Position numbers and translations under genes: made by a program. Shown here piece after piece: positions 52,745 through 64,000 of a stretch of DNA of 64,000 nucleotides. The stretch is from Enterobacter pseudoroggenkampii (GTDB lineage Bacteria > Pseudomonadota > Gammaproteobacteria > Enterobacterales > Enterobacteriaceae): positions 62,001 through 126,000 of the forward strand of contig NZ_JAPMLV010000006.1 of NCBI RefSeq assembly GCF_026420145.1, given 5' to 3'. Each line of letters opens with the position of its first letter. Within the stretch, counting starts at the first letter, position 1. The notes below the pieces were generated by a model that saw only the letters and a list, made by a program, of their open reading frames with translations, was not told the DNA's origin and made no database searches.

Positions 52745-52783
52745 AGCAAAAAGAAAACCGACCCGGGAGCAATGCCCCAGGTC
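52745..52783 (-). ncRNA. graL: greA leader terminator (GraL-type small RNA end)
   Basis: About 70 bases ahead of greA the minus strand has GACCTGGGGCATTGCTCCCG then GGTC, a stem followed by a T-rich run. In E. coli, promoters of greA give a family of short leader RNAs (GraL) that end at a terminator in this position. The 5' end is not visible to me; only the terminator end is given. Confidence 0.55.
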
Positions 52784-52903
52784 AGCAGCAATTTTTCAAT
52801 TTGATATGCATTTTACCGCGAAGTTCACTATGGGTCATCGTTTACTTTGCAGTGCCATGCACCGTAGTATGACGGTTTGTTTTCGGGTTGTTAGCGCGAG
52901 ATT

Positions 52904-54337
52904 ATGCGATTTTCCAGATTTATCATCGGATTGACTACCAGTATAACGTTCACCGCCCAGGCCGCGAATGTTGATGAGTACATTAATCAGCTCCCCGCAG
53001 GCGCGAACCTTGCCCTGATGGTGCAGAAGGTTGGCGCACAGGCTCCCGAGATTGACTATCACAGTCAACAGATGGCGCTGCCTGCCAGTACCCAAAAGGT
53101 GATCACTGCCCTCGCCGCCCTGCTCCAGCTCGGGCCTGACTTCCGTTTTACGACCACTCTTGAAACCAAAGGTAACGTCGAGGGTGGCGAACTGAAAGGC
53201 GATCTTATCGCCCGTTTTGGCGGCGATCCGACCTTTAAGCGCCAGGATATCCGCAATATGGTTGCGGTGCTGAAAAAATCTGGCGTGCAGAAAATTGATG
53301 GCAATGTGCTGATCGACACGTCCATCTTTGCCAGCCACGATAAAGCCCCAGGCTGGCCGTGGAACGACATGACCCAGTGCTTTAGCGCCCCGCCCGCCGC
53401 CGCGATTGTCGACCGTAACTGCTTCTCGGTTTCGCTTTACAGCTCGCCAAAGCCGGATGATTTAGCGTTTATCCGCATAGCGTCCTACTACCCGGTCACG
53501 ATGTTTAGCCAGGTCCGCACGCTGGCGAAAGGCTCCCCGGATGCGCAATATTGTGAGCTGGACGTCGTACCAGGCGATCTTAATCGCTTCACGCTGACCG
53601 GCTGCCTGACCCAGCGCGCCGATCCGCTGCCGCTGGCCTTTGCGATACAGGATGGCGCAAGCTATGCAGGCGCCATCCTGAAAGATGAACTGAAACAAGC
53701 GGGAATAACCTACTCGGGCACGCTGCTTCGTCAGACGCAGGTCAACCAGCCCGGTACGGTCATCGCCAGCAAACAGTCTCCACCGCTGCACGATTTATTG
53801 CGAATTATGCTGAAAAAGTCGGACAACATGATTGCCGATACGGTGTTTCGCATGATTGGTCACGCCCGTTTCGGCGTGCCGGGAACCTGGCGCGCGGGTT
53901 CAGACGCGGTTCGGCAGATCCTGCGCCAGCAGGCGGGGATCGATCTGGGTAATACCATCGCTGTCGATGGCTCCGGACTATCGCGCCATAATTTGATCTC
54001 TCCGGCCACGATGATGCAGGTGCTTCAGTACATTGCACAGCATGACACTGAGCTAAACTTTATTTCAATGCTGCCGCTGGCCGGGCATGACGGTTCACTG
54101 CAGTACCGCGCCGGGCTTCACGCTGCCGGTGTGGATGGCAAAGTATCCGCTAAAACAGGCTCACTGCAGGGGGTTTACAACCTTGCAGGCTTCATCACTA
54201 CCGCCAGCGGACAACGCATGGCATTCGTGCAGTATCTTTCCGGCTATGCCGTCGAACCGACCGACCAGCGCAATCGTCGTATTCCGCTTGTTCGCTTCGA
54301 AAGCAGGCTTTATAAGGACATCTACCAGAATAACTAG
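52904..54337 (+). CDS. dacB: D-alanyl-D-alanine carboxypeptidase/endopeptidase PBP4
   Basis: A 477-residue periplasmic class C penicillin-binding protein (signal peptide to about residue 20, cleavage after AQA). SxxK is S62-TQ-K65 in PASTQKV; SDN (KKSDNMIAD) and KTG (AKTGSLQG) complete the active site. It trims and cleaves peptidoglycan cross-links. The stop codon is two bases before pmrA, so the genes may share a transcript. Confidence 0.96.
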   Translation: MRFSRFIIGLTTSITFTAQAANVDEYINQLPAGANLALMVQKVGAQAPEIDYHSQQMALPASTQKVITALAALLQLGPDFRFTTTLETKGNVEGGELKGDLIARFGGDPTFKRQDIRNMVAVLKKSGVQKIDGNVLIDTSIFASHDKAPGWPWNDMTQCFSAPPAAAIVDRNCFSVSLYSSPKPDDLAFIRIASYYPVTMFSQVRTLAKGSPDAQYCELDVVPGDLNRFTLTGCLTQRADPLPLAFAIQDGASYAGAILKDELKQAGITYSGTLLRQTQVNQPGTVIASKQSPPLHDLLRIMLKKSDNMIADTVFRMIGHARFGVPGTWRAGSDAVRQILRQQAGIDLGNTIAVDGSGLSRHNLISPATMMQVLQYIAQHDTELNFISMLPLAGHDGSLQYRAGLHAAGVDGKVSAKTGSLQGVYNLAGFITTASGQRMAFVQYLSGYAVEPTDQRNRRIPLVRFESRLYKDIYQNN

Positions 54338-54339
54338 CG

Positions 54340-55002
54340 ATGAAACTACTTATAGTTGAAGACGATCTGTTATTGCAGGAAGGGCTGGCGCTGGGGCTGG
54401 CCAATGAAGGGTATGCCCTCGACTGTGCCGGCACCGCAGCGGAGGCGGACGCCCTGATTCAGAGCGGCGAATACAGTCTGGTGATCCTCGATTTGGGCTT
54501 GCCTGATAAAGACGGCGCTACGCTGCTCAGCCAGTGGCGACGCCGCGGTATCGCCAACCCGGTGTTGATCCTGACGGCACGCGATGCCATTGAGGATCGT
54601 ATCACCGGCCTCGATGCAGGCGCAGATGATTACCTGGTGAAGCCTTTTGCGCTTGCGGAGCTGCAGGCTCGGGTGCGAGCGTTGATTCGCCGCTATCAGG
54701 GACATAGTGATAACTTACTGACCGACGGCGATATTACGCTGAATCTGCAAACCCAGCAGGTACTGCGCCAGGATCAGGCGGTCGAGGTAACACCAAAAGA
54801 GTTCGCCTTGCTTACGCGTCTGATCATGCGCAGCGGGCAAACGGTGCACAGAGAAACGCTCCAGCAGGATATCTACTCCTGGCAGGACGATCCGGGGTCA
54901 AATACCCTTGAAGTCCACATTCACAACCTGCGTCGTAAGCTCGGCAAGGACAGAATCAAAACCGTCCGTGGCGTTGGCTATCGCCTGGAGAGCCAGAAAT
55001 GA
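54340..55002 (+). CDS. pmrA: PmrA/BasR-like response regulator
   Basis: A 220-residue OmpR-family regulator. The receiver domain has D51 (VILDLGLPDKDG) with E7/D8 and the switch lysine in VKPFA. The C-terminal winged helix has TPKEFALL and NTLEVHIHNLRRKLG. Sequence is closest, among those I know, to BasR/PmrA, which controls lipid A modification (arn, eptA) and polymyxin resistance. In E. coli that pair lies behind eptA; here it follows dacB. QseB is a weaker alternative. It overlaps pmrB by four bases. Confidence 0.8.
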   Translation: MKLLIVEDDLLLQEGLALGLANEGYALDCAGTAAEADALIQSGEYSLVILDLGLPDKDGATLLSQWRRRGIANPVLILTARDAIEDRITGLDAGADDYLVKPFALAELQARVRALIRRYQGHSDNLLTDGDITLNLQTQQVLRQDQAVEVTPKEFALLTRLIMRSGQTVHRETLQQDIYSWQDDPGSNTLEVHIHNLRRKLGKDRIKTVRGVGYRLESQK

Positions 55003-56042
55003 ACAGCATGCGTCGGCGTTTGATGGTGCTGCTGGCGGTCATTCTGTTATTTTTCCAGCTGATAAGCGTCATCTGGCTGTGGCATGAAAGCCGTGAGCAG
55101 ATTAGTTTCCTGGTCAGTGAAACGCTGTCAGCAAAAGCGCGTAATAACCATGTCGAGAAAGAGATCCGCGAGGCGATTGCCTCGCTGCTGGTCCCTTCTC
55201 TGGTGATGGTCGGTTTTACCCTGCTCTTCTCCTTCTGGGCGGTCACCTGGATCACCCGGCCCCTGAATAAACTGCGTGTCAGCCTGGCTAACCGTTCGGC
55301 GGATAACTTAACCCCGCTTCCTATGTATTCCGATATGGAAGAGATCGGCGCGGTGACGACCTCCCTGAACCAGCTCCTCGCCCGGCTGGACAATACCATT
55401 CAACAGGAGCGTCTCTTCACTGCAGACGCCGCGCACGAGCTTCGAACGCCTCTTGCCGGTATCCGGCTCCATCTGGAGCTGATGTCGCAGTCTGGTGCGC
55501 CACAGGCGGCAACGCTGATTAGCCGTATCGATCAGCTCATGCATACCGTCGAACAGCTGCTGATGCTGGCCCGGGCCGGACAGGCAATGGCGAGCGGCCA
55601 CTACGAAACCGTAAGCTGGACGGAAAATATCATTGAACCTCTCGGCCTGGGTCATGAAGCCAAAGAGCATACGGTAATTTGGCCCGCTAAAAGCGCGCTC
55701 ACGGTTCAGGGAGACGCCGTGCTCCTGCGCCTGATGCTGCGCAACCTGCTGGAAAATGCAGGACGCTACAGCCCGGCAGGGACAACGATTACAGTGACGT
55801 TAACCGAGGTCGACGGGGGGACGCAGATCAGCGTTATCGATCAGGGCCCAGGGATTGATGAAGCGCACCGGCAGTCCATTACCGAGCCATTCCGCCGTCT
55901 TGACCAGCGCTACGGCGGCAGCGGTCTGGGGCTGAGCATCGTGCAGCGCATCGTCCAGCTTCACCACGGCAGGCTCACGCTTGAGAATGGCGCTGAAGGC
56001 GGTTTAATCGCCAGCTGCTGGCTGCCTGCGACGCTGGAATAA
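54999..56042 (+). CDS. pmrB: PmrB/BasS-like sensor histidine kinase
   Basis: A 347-residue membrane kinase. Two helices (about 8-28 and 63-84) enclose a short periplasmic segment with ESRE (30-33) and EIRE (55-58), the ExxE form used by Salmonella PmrB to sense ferric iron. HAMP follows, then the H box TADAAHELRTPLAG with H146, the N box LRNLLENAGRYSPAG, and the DQGPGID and GGSGLGLSIV boxes. The N-terminus (QLISVIWLWHESREQI) closely parallels E. coli BasS. Predicted to phosphorylate the adjacent regulator. No eptA lies beside it. Confidence 0.82.
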   Translation: MNSMRRRLMVLLAVILLFFQLISVIWLWHESREQISFLVSETLSAKARNNHVEKEIREAIASLLVPSLVMVGFTLLFSFWAVTWITRPLNKLRVSLANRSADNLTPLPMYSDMEEIGAVTTSLNQLLARLDNTIQQERLFTADAAHELRTPLAGIRLHLELMSQSGAPQAATLISRIDQLMHTVEQLLMLARAGQAMASGHYETVSWTENIIEPLGLGHEAKEHTVIWPAKSALTVQGDAVLLRLMLRNLLENAGRYSPAGTTITVTLTEVDGGTQISVIDQGPGIDEAHRQSITEPFRRLDQRYGGSGLGLSIVQRIVQLHHGRLTLENGAEGGLIASCWLPATLE

Positions 56043-56068
56043 AAAAAGCCCCCATAATGGGGGCTTTG
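56042..56068. terminator. Terminator between pmrB and obgE
   Basis: AAAAAAAGCCCCC-ATAAT-GGGGGCTTT: seven A, an 8-base-pair stem and a short T-run. The minus strand version (stem then TTTTTTT) is the stronger, so it chiefly ends the rplU-rpmA-yhbE-obgE unit. Confidence 0.88.
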
Positions 56069-56076
56069 GACAGATA

Positions 56077-57267
<1,191 letters not shown>

Positions 57268-58233
57268 TCATTCGCCTGAGCGGGGGACTACTACAACCGC
57301 TTCATTTTTGCGCCAACGTCCCCAAAGACGATGACCAATGGCGGAATACATCGCGCCCGCAACCACGACAAACGCACCGAGATAACCCAACAGGTTGAGC
57401 ATCGGTCTGACGAAGACATCGGGCCAGGCCATTGATAACAAATCTGAAAATAACAGCGTAAACAGCGGGGTAAGCGTGATCAACGCGCTCACCTGTGCTG
57501 CCTGCCAGCGCGCCATCGCTTCGGCCAGCGCGCCATAACCGACCAGCGTGTTCAGCCCACAAAAAATGAGGCACGCCAGTTGCCAGTCGCTAAGCTGAGT
57601 AATCACACCCGGCTTCGCTAATGGCAGCAATGCTATTGTACACAAAGTGTACAGCAAAAAGAGGATCTGCTGTGAGGCAAGTCGACGCAATAACACCTTT
57701 TGCGCGACGCCATAGCTCACCCAGACCGTTGCTGCCCCCACACCGAAAATGACACCCCATGTGTAATCCGTCAGGCGGGTAAAAATCTCGATCAGACTGG
57801 TGTTGAAGAACATCACCAGACCGCACAGCAGCATGCTCGCCCCGATAATCTGCGTACCGCGCATCTTCTCCTTGAGGATAAAGACGCTGGCGACCATCAT
57901 GCCCACCGGCGAAAGCTGACCTATTACCTGCGACGCCGTGGGGCTAAGATATTGCAGGGAAGAACTGAACAGGATGAAGTTACCGAACAGACCGCCCGTC
58001 GCGATAGCCAGCAGCACCAGCCAGCGCGGTTTACGGAAGAGCCGCAAGGGTGGAAGCTTACCTTTGACGGCCAGAATCGCCCCGAGGCCGATGCTTGCCA
58101 TCAGAAAGCGATAAAAGACCACCGTAGGCGGCTCCATCACTTCCAGCACCTGCTTCATTGCAATTGGCAGCGCACCCCAGCACATTGCGGTGGTGAGCGC
58201 CAAAAGAATTCCTATGCCGGCCTGCTGCTTCAT
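57268..58233 (-). CDS. yhbE: EamA/DMT-family transporter YhbE
   Basis: A 321-residue membrane protein with ten hydrophobic helices in two EamA repeats (about 8-140 and 155-300). Substrate unknown. It lies between rpmA and obgE as in E. coli. Confidence 0.94.
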   Translation of the reverse strand: MKQQAGIGILLALTTAMCWGALPIAMKQVLEVMEPPTVVFYRFLMASIGLGAILAVKGKLPPLRLFRKPRWLVLLAIATGGLFGNFILFSSSLQYLSPTASQVIGQLSPVGMMVASVFILKEKMRGTQIIGASMLLCGLVMFFNTSLIEIFTRLTDYTWGVIFGVGAATVWVSYGVAQKVLLRRLASQQILFLLYTLCTIALLPLAKPGVITQLSDWQLACLIFCGLNTLVGYGALAEAMARWQAAQVSALITLTPLFTLLFSDLLSMAWPDVFVRPMLNLLGYLGAFVVVAGAMYSAIGHRLWGRWRKNEAVVVVPRSGE

Positions 58234-58274
58234 GCCCGTTTTCCCTACAGAAAAAATTACCGGGTTTCCAATGT

Positions 58275-58306
58275 AAAAAGCCCCGCAACAGGTTGCGGGG
58301 CTTTAA
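58275..58306 (-). terminator. Hairpin between rpmA and yhbE
   Basis: On the minus strand AAAGCCCCGCAACCTGTTGC and GGGGCTTTTT form a long stem with a T-run. Partial termination is expected because yhbE and obgE are distal genes of the same unit. Confidence 0.85.
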
Positions 58307-58329
58307 TCCGTTACCGGACCGAGAAAACC

Positions 58330-58587
<258 letters not shown>

Positions 58588-58606
58588 TTAAATCTCTCCT
58601 CAGGTC

Positions 58607-59175
<569 letters not shown>

Positions 59176-60147
59176 ATGAATTTAGAAAAAATCAACGAGT
59201 TAACCGCGCAAGATATGGCGGGTGTGAATGCAGCAATCCTGGAGCAACTCAACTCTGACGTCCAGCTGATCAATCAGTTGGGCTATTACATTGTCAGCGG
59301 CGGTGGTAAACGCATTCGTCCGATGATCGCCATTCTGGCTGCCAGAGCCGTTGGTTATCAGGGAAATGCCCACATCACTATCGCAGCGCTCATCGAATTT
59401 ATCCACACGGCGACGCTTCTGCACGACGATGTGGTGGATGAATCGGATATGCGTCGTGGCAAAGCCACGGCTAACGCCGCGTTCGGGAACGCAGCCAGCG
59501 TACTGGTGGGGGACTTTATCTACACCCGCGCCTTCCAGATGATGACCAGTCTGGGCTCCCTGAAAGTGCTGGAAGTGATGTCCGAAGCCGTAAACGTCAT
59601 TGCTGAAGGCGAAGTGCTGCAGCTGATGAACGTCAACGACCCGGACATCACCGAAGAAAACTACATGCGCGTGATCTACAGCAAAACCGCGCGCCTGTTT
59701 GAAGCGGCGGCCCAGTGTTCCGGCATTCTGGCTGACTGTACCGAAGCACAGGAAAAAGGCCTGCAGGACTATGGTCGCTATCTGGGTACGGCATTCCAGC
59801 TGATTGATGATTTGCTGGACTACAGTGCGGACGGCGAGACGCTCGGCAAAAACGTGGGAGATGACCTTAATGAAGGCAAACCGACCCTGCCGCTGCTTCA
59901 TGCCATGCGTAACGGAACAGCCGAACAGGCGAAAATGATCCGTGAAGCGATTGAGCAGGGAAATGGCCGCCATCTTCTGGAACCTGTGCTGGAAACCATG
60001 GCTATCTGCGGATCGCTGGAATGGACGCGGCAGCGTGCGGAAGAAGAAGCCGACAAAGCCATCGAAGCTCTCCAGGTCATTCCCGACAGCCCTTGGCGCG
60101 AGGCATTGATAGGTCTTGCCCACATCGCCGTTCAGCGCGACCGTTAA
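59176..60147 (+). CDS. ispB: Octaprenyl diphosphate synthase
   Basis: A 323-residue prenyltransferase that builds the C40 side chain of ubiquinone and menaquinone. The two aspartate-rich motifs are LLHDDVVDESD (first) and QLIDDLLDYSAD (second). Essential in E. coli. Confidence 0.97.
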   Translation: MNLEKINELTAQDMAGVNAAILEQLNSDVQLINQLGYYIVSGGGKRIRPMIAILAARAVGYQGNAHITIAALIEFIHTATLLHDDVVDESDMRRGKATANAAFGNAASVLVGDFIYTRAFQMMTSLGSLKVLEVMSEAVNVIAEGEVLQLMNVNDPDITEENYMRVIYSKTARLFEAAAQCSGILADCTEAQEKGLQDYGRYLGTAFQLIDDLLDYSADGETLGKNVGDDLNEGKPTLPLLHAMRNGTAEQAKMIREAIEQGNGRHLLEPVLETMAICGSLEWTRQRAEEEADKAIEALQVIPDSPWREALIGLAHIAVQRDR

Positions 60148-60161
60148 CCCTCCTTGTTTCT

Positions 60162-60184
60162 CCCCGCGACCATGGCGGGGGGAT
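60162..60184 (+). terminator. Hairpin after ispB
   Basis: CCCCGC-GACCAT-GGCGGGG type stem a few bases after the ispB stop. There is no clear T-run, so it may be a 3' stabiliser rather than a terminator. Confidence 0.45.
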
Positions 60185-60377
60185 TCCAGAAAAATCCTGT
60201 AAATTACGTATTCCTGTAAATCCATCGGTTTAGAGACCGCATGAATAAAGCCATGTCTTATTCTGAATATCCCTTCAAGTAACGCGAACTTTTTAGAACA
60301 AAAGCTTGAAATGGGTATATTAACCCCGTCGTTTCAGAAGAAACGGCGTAGGTGAATCCGAACTTAAGGACGGCGTT

Positions 60378-60665
60378 ATGGATACGAAATTTATCGACTG
60401 GCACACGGCTGATATTATTGCCGCACTGCGCAAAAGAGGCACTTCACTGGCAGCAGAGTCCCGCCGCCATGGACTGAGTTCTTCAACTCTGGCAAACGCC
60501 CTCACCCGCCCCTGGCCCAAGGGAGAATTAATCATCGCGACGGCGCTGGATACGCATCCGTGGGTGATTTGGCCTTCGCGCTACCACGATCCCATCACCC
60601 ATGAATTTATCGACAGAACGCGCATGATTCGCCAGAGAAAGGCAAAAAGAGAACCGCAGAAGTAA
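60378..60665 (+). CDS. sfsB: Ner-like DNA-binding protein SfsB
   Basis: A 95-residue helix-turn-helix protein related to the Ner repressor of phage Mu (AESRRHGLSSSTLANALTRPWPKGE). E. coli SfsB (Nlp) affects maltose gene expression when overproduced; its normal role is unclear. The 230-base gap upstream holds no other gene. Confidence 0.94.
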   Translation: MDTKFIDWHTADIIAALRKRGTSLAAESRRHGLSSSTLANALTRPWPKGELIIATALDTHPWVIWPSRYHDPITHEFIDRTRMIRQRKAKREPQK

Positions 60666-60725
60666 TGCGTTTTTGACAGGAACAGCAACCCCCCGGTCAT
60701 TGCTGGCAGGGGGCTGCCGGAACGA

Positions 60726-62030
<1,305 letters not shown>

Positions 62031-62035
62031 TCAGC

Positions 62036-62290
62036 TCAAAAACCGTTTAGTTTGCGATCGCGTGCCCACTCTTGCGGGGTGAACGCTTTAATCGACAGGG
62101 CGTGGATGCGGTTATCCGCAATATATTCCATCAGCGGCGCGTACACAGCCTGCTGTTTCTTCACACGGCTCATACCGTCGAACATCTCACCCACAGCAAT
62201 AACCTGGAAGTGACTGCCATCGCCAGTGACGTGGGCTTCCTGAAGGGAGAGTGCATTCATCAGCACTGTCTGGATTTCATGATTTTCCAT
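62036..62290 (-). CDS. ibaG: BolA-family protein IbaG
   Basis: An 84-residue BolA-like protein (formerly YrbA) with [20 protein letters not shown] and [18 protein letters not shown]. It is associated with acid stress and binds glutaredoxin with an iron-sulphur cluster through conserved histidines. Located between mlaB and murA. Confidence 0.95.
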   Translation of the reverse strand: MENHEIQTVLMNALSLQEAHVTGDGSHFQVIAVGEMFDGMSRVKKQQAVYAPLMEYIADNRIHALSIKAFTPQEWARDRKLNGF

Positions 62291-62361
62291 GGGTTCTTAA
62301 TCATCTGATAGTGAAAACAAGCCCAACATCTTAGAGCAAAGTGGCGTCGTCTTAAACAAGC

Positions 62362-62396
62362 AAAAAGCCCCGACGATGAAACTGTCAGGGCTTTCG
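62362..62396 (-). terminator. Hairpin between mlaB and ibaG
   Basis: On the minus strand AGCCCTGAC-AGTTTCATC-GTCGGGGCTTTTTGC forms a stem with one mismatch followed by a T-run. It could reduce readthrough from the mla genes into ibaG-murA. Confidence 0.75.
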
Positions 62397-62416
62397 GAAG
62401 TAACGCACTGAAAATA

Positions 62417-62710
62417 TTAACGAGGCAATACGTCCTGAGGCAGATTGTAGAGCTGCGCCAGGGTAACGACATTATCGCTCGCGCCGCGAAGCGTGACGCT
62501 CGCCCCCTGCTTTTTCCCTACCGCAACCAGATGGGCAAGCAGCGCAACGCCTGCCGTATCGACCCGTGTGATGTCGGTTAAGTCGATAAGCGTCACGCCC
62601 TGCATGGCCTCATGGCGTTTATCCCATAAGGGGTTCAGCAGATCCTGATCCAGCTCACCGGACAGCTTTAATGTCTCGCCTTCACGCGACCAGCTGAGTT
62701 GCTGTGACAT
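62417..62710 (-). CDS. mlaB: Mla complex STAS-domain subunit
   Basis: A 97-residue cytoplasmic STAS protein that binds the MlaF ATPase and stabilises the MlaFEDB phospholipid transporter. VTLIDLTDITRVDTAGVALL holds the conserved STAS threonine region. Its ATG shares a base with the mlaC stop. Confidence 0.95.
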   Translation of the reverse strand: MSQQLSWSREGETLKLSGELDQDLLNPLWDKRHEAMQGVTLIDLTDITRVDTAGVALLAHLVAVGKKQGASVTLRGASDNVVTLAQLYNLPQDVLPR

Positions 62711-63345
62711 TACTTCTTCTCGTCCAGCGTGATTTTCTGACGAGCAATGGACTGCAGCTGCGCGGTCAGGCCATCAATACCCTTAGTGCGCAGCAGGTCA
62801 CTCCACTCGTTCTGTTTGGTGGTGATCATGCTTACGCCTTCGGCGATCATGTCATACGCCTGCCAGTGGCCGGTCTGGCTGTTTTTACGCCACTGGAAAT
62901 CCAGACGAACCGGCGGACGGCCGTTAGGATCGTTGATCGTTACGCGGATAGGCACGATGGTCGCATCACCCAGCGGCTGCTCAGGCGCAATCTGATAGGT
63001 CTGACCGTGGTACATCGCCAGCGCCTGGCCATAAGCCTGTTTCAGGTATTCACGGAACGCGGCAAAGTAGGCCTCACGCTGCGCAGGGGTCGCGTCTTTG
63101 TAATAACGTCCCAGCACCAGCGCACCCGCATATTTTATCTGCACATACGGCAGCAGTTCCTGGTCAACGACTTCACGCAGATAATCAGGATTAGCACGAA
63201 TTTTAGGCTGTTCGTTTGTAAGACGGTCGAAGGTCTTCTTCGCCGCTTCGTCCATCAGTTTGTACGGGTTACTCTGATCCGCAGCGTGGGCGGCGGTAAG
63301 AGGGGCGATGACCAGCATGGCAACCATTAACAGTCGTTTAAACAT
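62710..63345 (-). CDS. mlaC: Periplasmic phospholipid shuttle MlaC
   Basis: A 211-residue periplasmic protein (signal peptide to about residue 21, cleavage after AHA) that carries phospholipid between MlaA at the outer membrane and MlaD at the inner membrane. Full length relative to E. coli. Confidence 0.96.
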   Translation of the reverse strand: MFKRLLMVAMLVIAPLTAAHAADQSNPYKLMDEAAKKTFDRLTNEQPKIRANPDYLREVVDQELLPYVQIKYAGALVLGRYYKDATPAQREAYFAAFREYLKQAYGQALAMYHGQTYQIAPEQPLGDATIVPIRVTINDPNGRPPVRLDFQWRKNSQTGHWQAYDMIAEGVSMITTKQNEWSDLLRTKGIDGLTAQLQSIARQKITLDEKK

Positions 63346-63363
63346 GAATGACTTCTCCTGAAA

Positions 63364-63912
63364 TTAATTCGCAGCACCAGGTGTCGGTGCGGCGTCGGTA
63401 TGCTCTTCGCTCTGCGCAGGGGCTGCATCGGATTTTTTCTCATCCCCTTTGCTGTTGTAAAGGAACTGACCAATCATATCCTCCAGAACCATCGCGGATT
63501 TCGTATCCTGAATGACGCTACCGTCTTTAAGGATAGTCGTTCCCAGCTCGGGGTCTTCAAAACCGACGTTAAGCGCCAGATATTGTTCACCCAGCAGGCC
63601 GGAAGTACGGATAGAAAGGGAACTGGTGTCCGGGATATGGTTATAACGCTCTTCGATATCCATCGCGACGCGTGGCAGATAGGTTTTCTCATCGAGCGTA
63701 ATGTCCGTTACGCGTCCGATCACCACGCCGCCAATACGGACCGGTGAACGCGCCTTCAGCCCGCCGATGTTATCGAAGGTGGCATAGATGCGATACGTCG
63801 GCTCGGTGCGCACAGACGTAATATCCGCCGCTCTCAGGCAGATGAACAGCGCGGCCAGCAGCGCCAAAAGCAGGAATACACCGACCCAAATTTCATTTTT
63901 TCTCGTTTGCAT
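63364..63912 (-). CDS. mlaD: MCE-domain subunit MlaD
   Basis: A 182-residue inner-membrane-anchored protein: one helix (about 8-25) and an MCE domain (about 39-117, YATFDNIGGLKARSPVRIGG) that forms a hexameric ring for lipid passage. The Ala/Pro/Glu-rich tail differs from E. coli. Start at 63912 gives MQTRKNEIWVG; mlaE ends four bases upstream. Confidence 0.95.
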   Translation of the reverse strand: MQTRKNEIWVGVFLLLALLAALFICLRAADITSVRTEPTYRIYATFDNIGGLKARSPVRIGGVVIGRVTDITLDEKTYLPRVAMDIEERYNHIPDTSSLSIRTSGLLGEQYLALNVGFEDPELGTTILKDGSVIQDTKSAMVLEDMIGQFLYNSKGDEKKSDAAPAQSEEHTDAAPTPGAAN

Positions 63913-63916
63913 GAAC

Positions 63917-64000
63917 TCAATTCCCAAACATCAGTGCGGTGAGCACAAAATCCAGACCCAGTACGGCCAGCGACGAATGTACGACGGTACGTGTAGTTGC
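63917..64000 (-). CDS. mlaE: Mla permease subunit MlaE (C-terminal end only)
   Basis: The last 27 codons and stop are in the window: ATTRTVVHSSLAVLGLDFVL then TALMFGN. They match the end of the MlaE permease. The rest lies beyond the right edge, with mlaF expected further on. Confidence 0.9.
   Translation of the reverse strand, partial: ATTRTVVHSSLAVLGLDFVLTALMFGN

Noticed and set aside
60241..60279. Twelve-codon frame MNKAMSYSEYPFK between ispB and sfsB
   Set aside because: Too short, with no ribosome site and no known small protein at this place.

Overview
The window is a stretch of enterobacterial chromosome. Protein sequences and gene order follow the Escherichia coli rnpB to mla region almost gene for gene (gar, aga, lpoA-diaA-dolP, ubiUVT, mtr, deaD, nlpI-pnp-rpsO-truB-rbfA-infB-nusA-rimP-metY, argG, leuU-secG-glmM-folP-ftsH, greA/dacB, obgE-rpmA-rplU, ispB, murA-ibaG-mlaBCDE). 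Species-level differences point to Enterobacter or a close relative such as Lelliottia or Leclercia: a complete agaVWEF set, a PmrA/PmrB pair between dacB and obgE, and small REP-like repeats of the GCGGGTAAGCGCAGCGCC kind. The genus is my inference, not a computed assignment.

Layout. (1) 1-3097: an AT-richer insert lies between the RNase P RNA gene rnpB and what looks like rnpB's own terminator. It is bounded by a 20-bp direct repeat of the rnpB 3' end. It carries a truncated tyrosine integrase, a small secreted protein, a PAAR/pyocin-S/C-terminal-toxin effector and a CPCC-type probable immunity protein. (2) 3454-7142: rnpB promoter and a reduced galactarate/glucarate locus (garL-garR and divergent garD), without garP and garK at their usual places. 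(3) 7190-17458: an N-acetylgalactosamine (GalNAc) utilisation cluster, agaR / kbaZ-agaVWEFA / agaS-kbaY. It ends in a signal-peptide-bearing GH36-like glycosidase that stands where E. coli has agaBCDI. (4) 17478-18458: a Fic protein downstream of rsmI. (5) 18464-30474: rsmI, lpoA, yraN, diaA, dolP, yraQ, yraR, yhbO, yhbP, yhbQ, yhbS, ubiT, ubiU, ubiV, yhbW. (6) 30561-44245: mtr, deaD with the small upstream gene yrbN, nlpI, pnp, rpsO and the metY-rimP-nusA-infB-rbfA-truB translation operon. (7) 44533-56042: argG, leuU-secG-glmM-folP-ftsH-rlmE, yhbY, greA, dacB and pmrA-pmrB. (8) 56077-64000: obgE-yhbE-rpmA-rplU, ispB, sfsB and the end of the mla phospholipid-transport operon, cut by the window edge inside mlaE.

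How it works together. Most of the window is housekeeping: RNA processing and ribosome assembly (rnpB, pnp, deaD, truB, rbfA, rimP, rlmE, obgE, yhbY), transcription control (nusA, greA) and envelope building (lpoA, dacB, murA, glmM, mla, dolP, nlpI). The variable parts are few. The best candidate for a little-described system is the aga cluster with its terminal secreted GH36-like enzyme. The predicted scheme is release of alpha-linked GalNAc outside the cytoplasm, uptake and phosphorylation by the AgaVWEF PTS, then AgaA, AgaS and KbaYZ to triose phosphates. The second is the rnpB-borne toxin/immunity mini-island. All locations and family calls come from reading the sequence; no database search was run.
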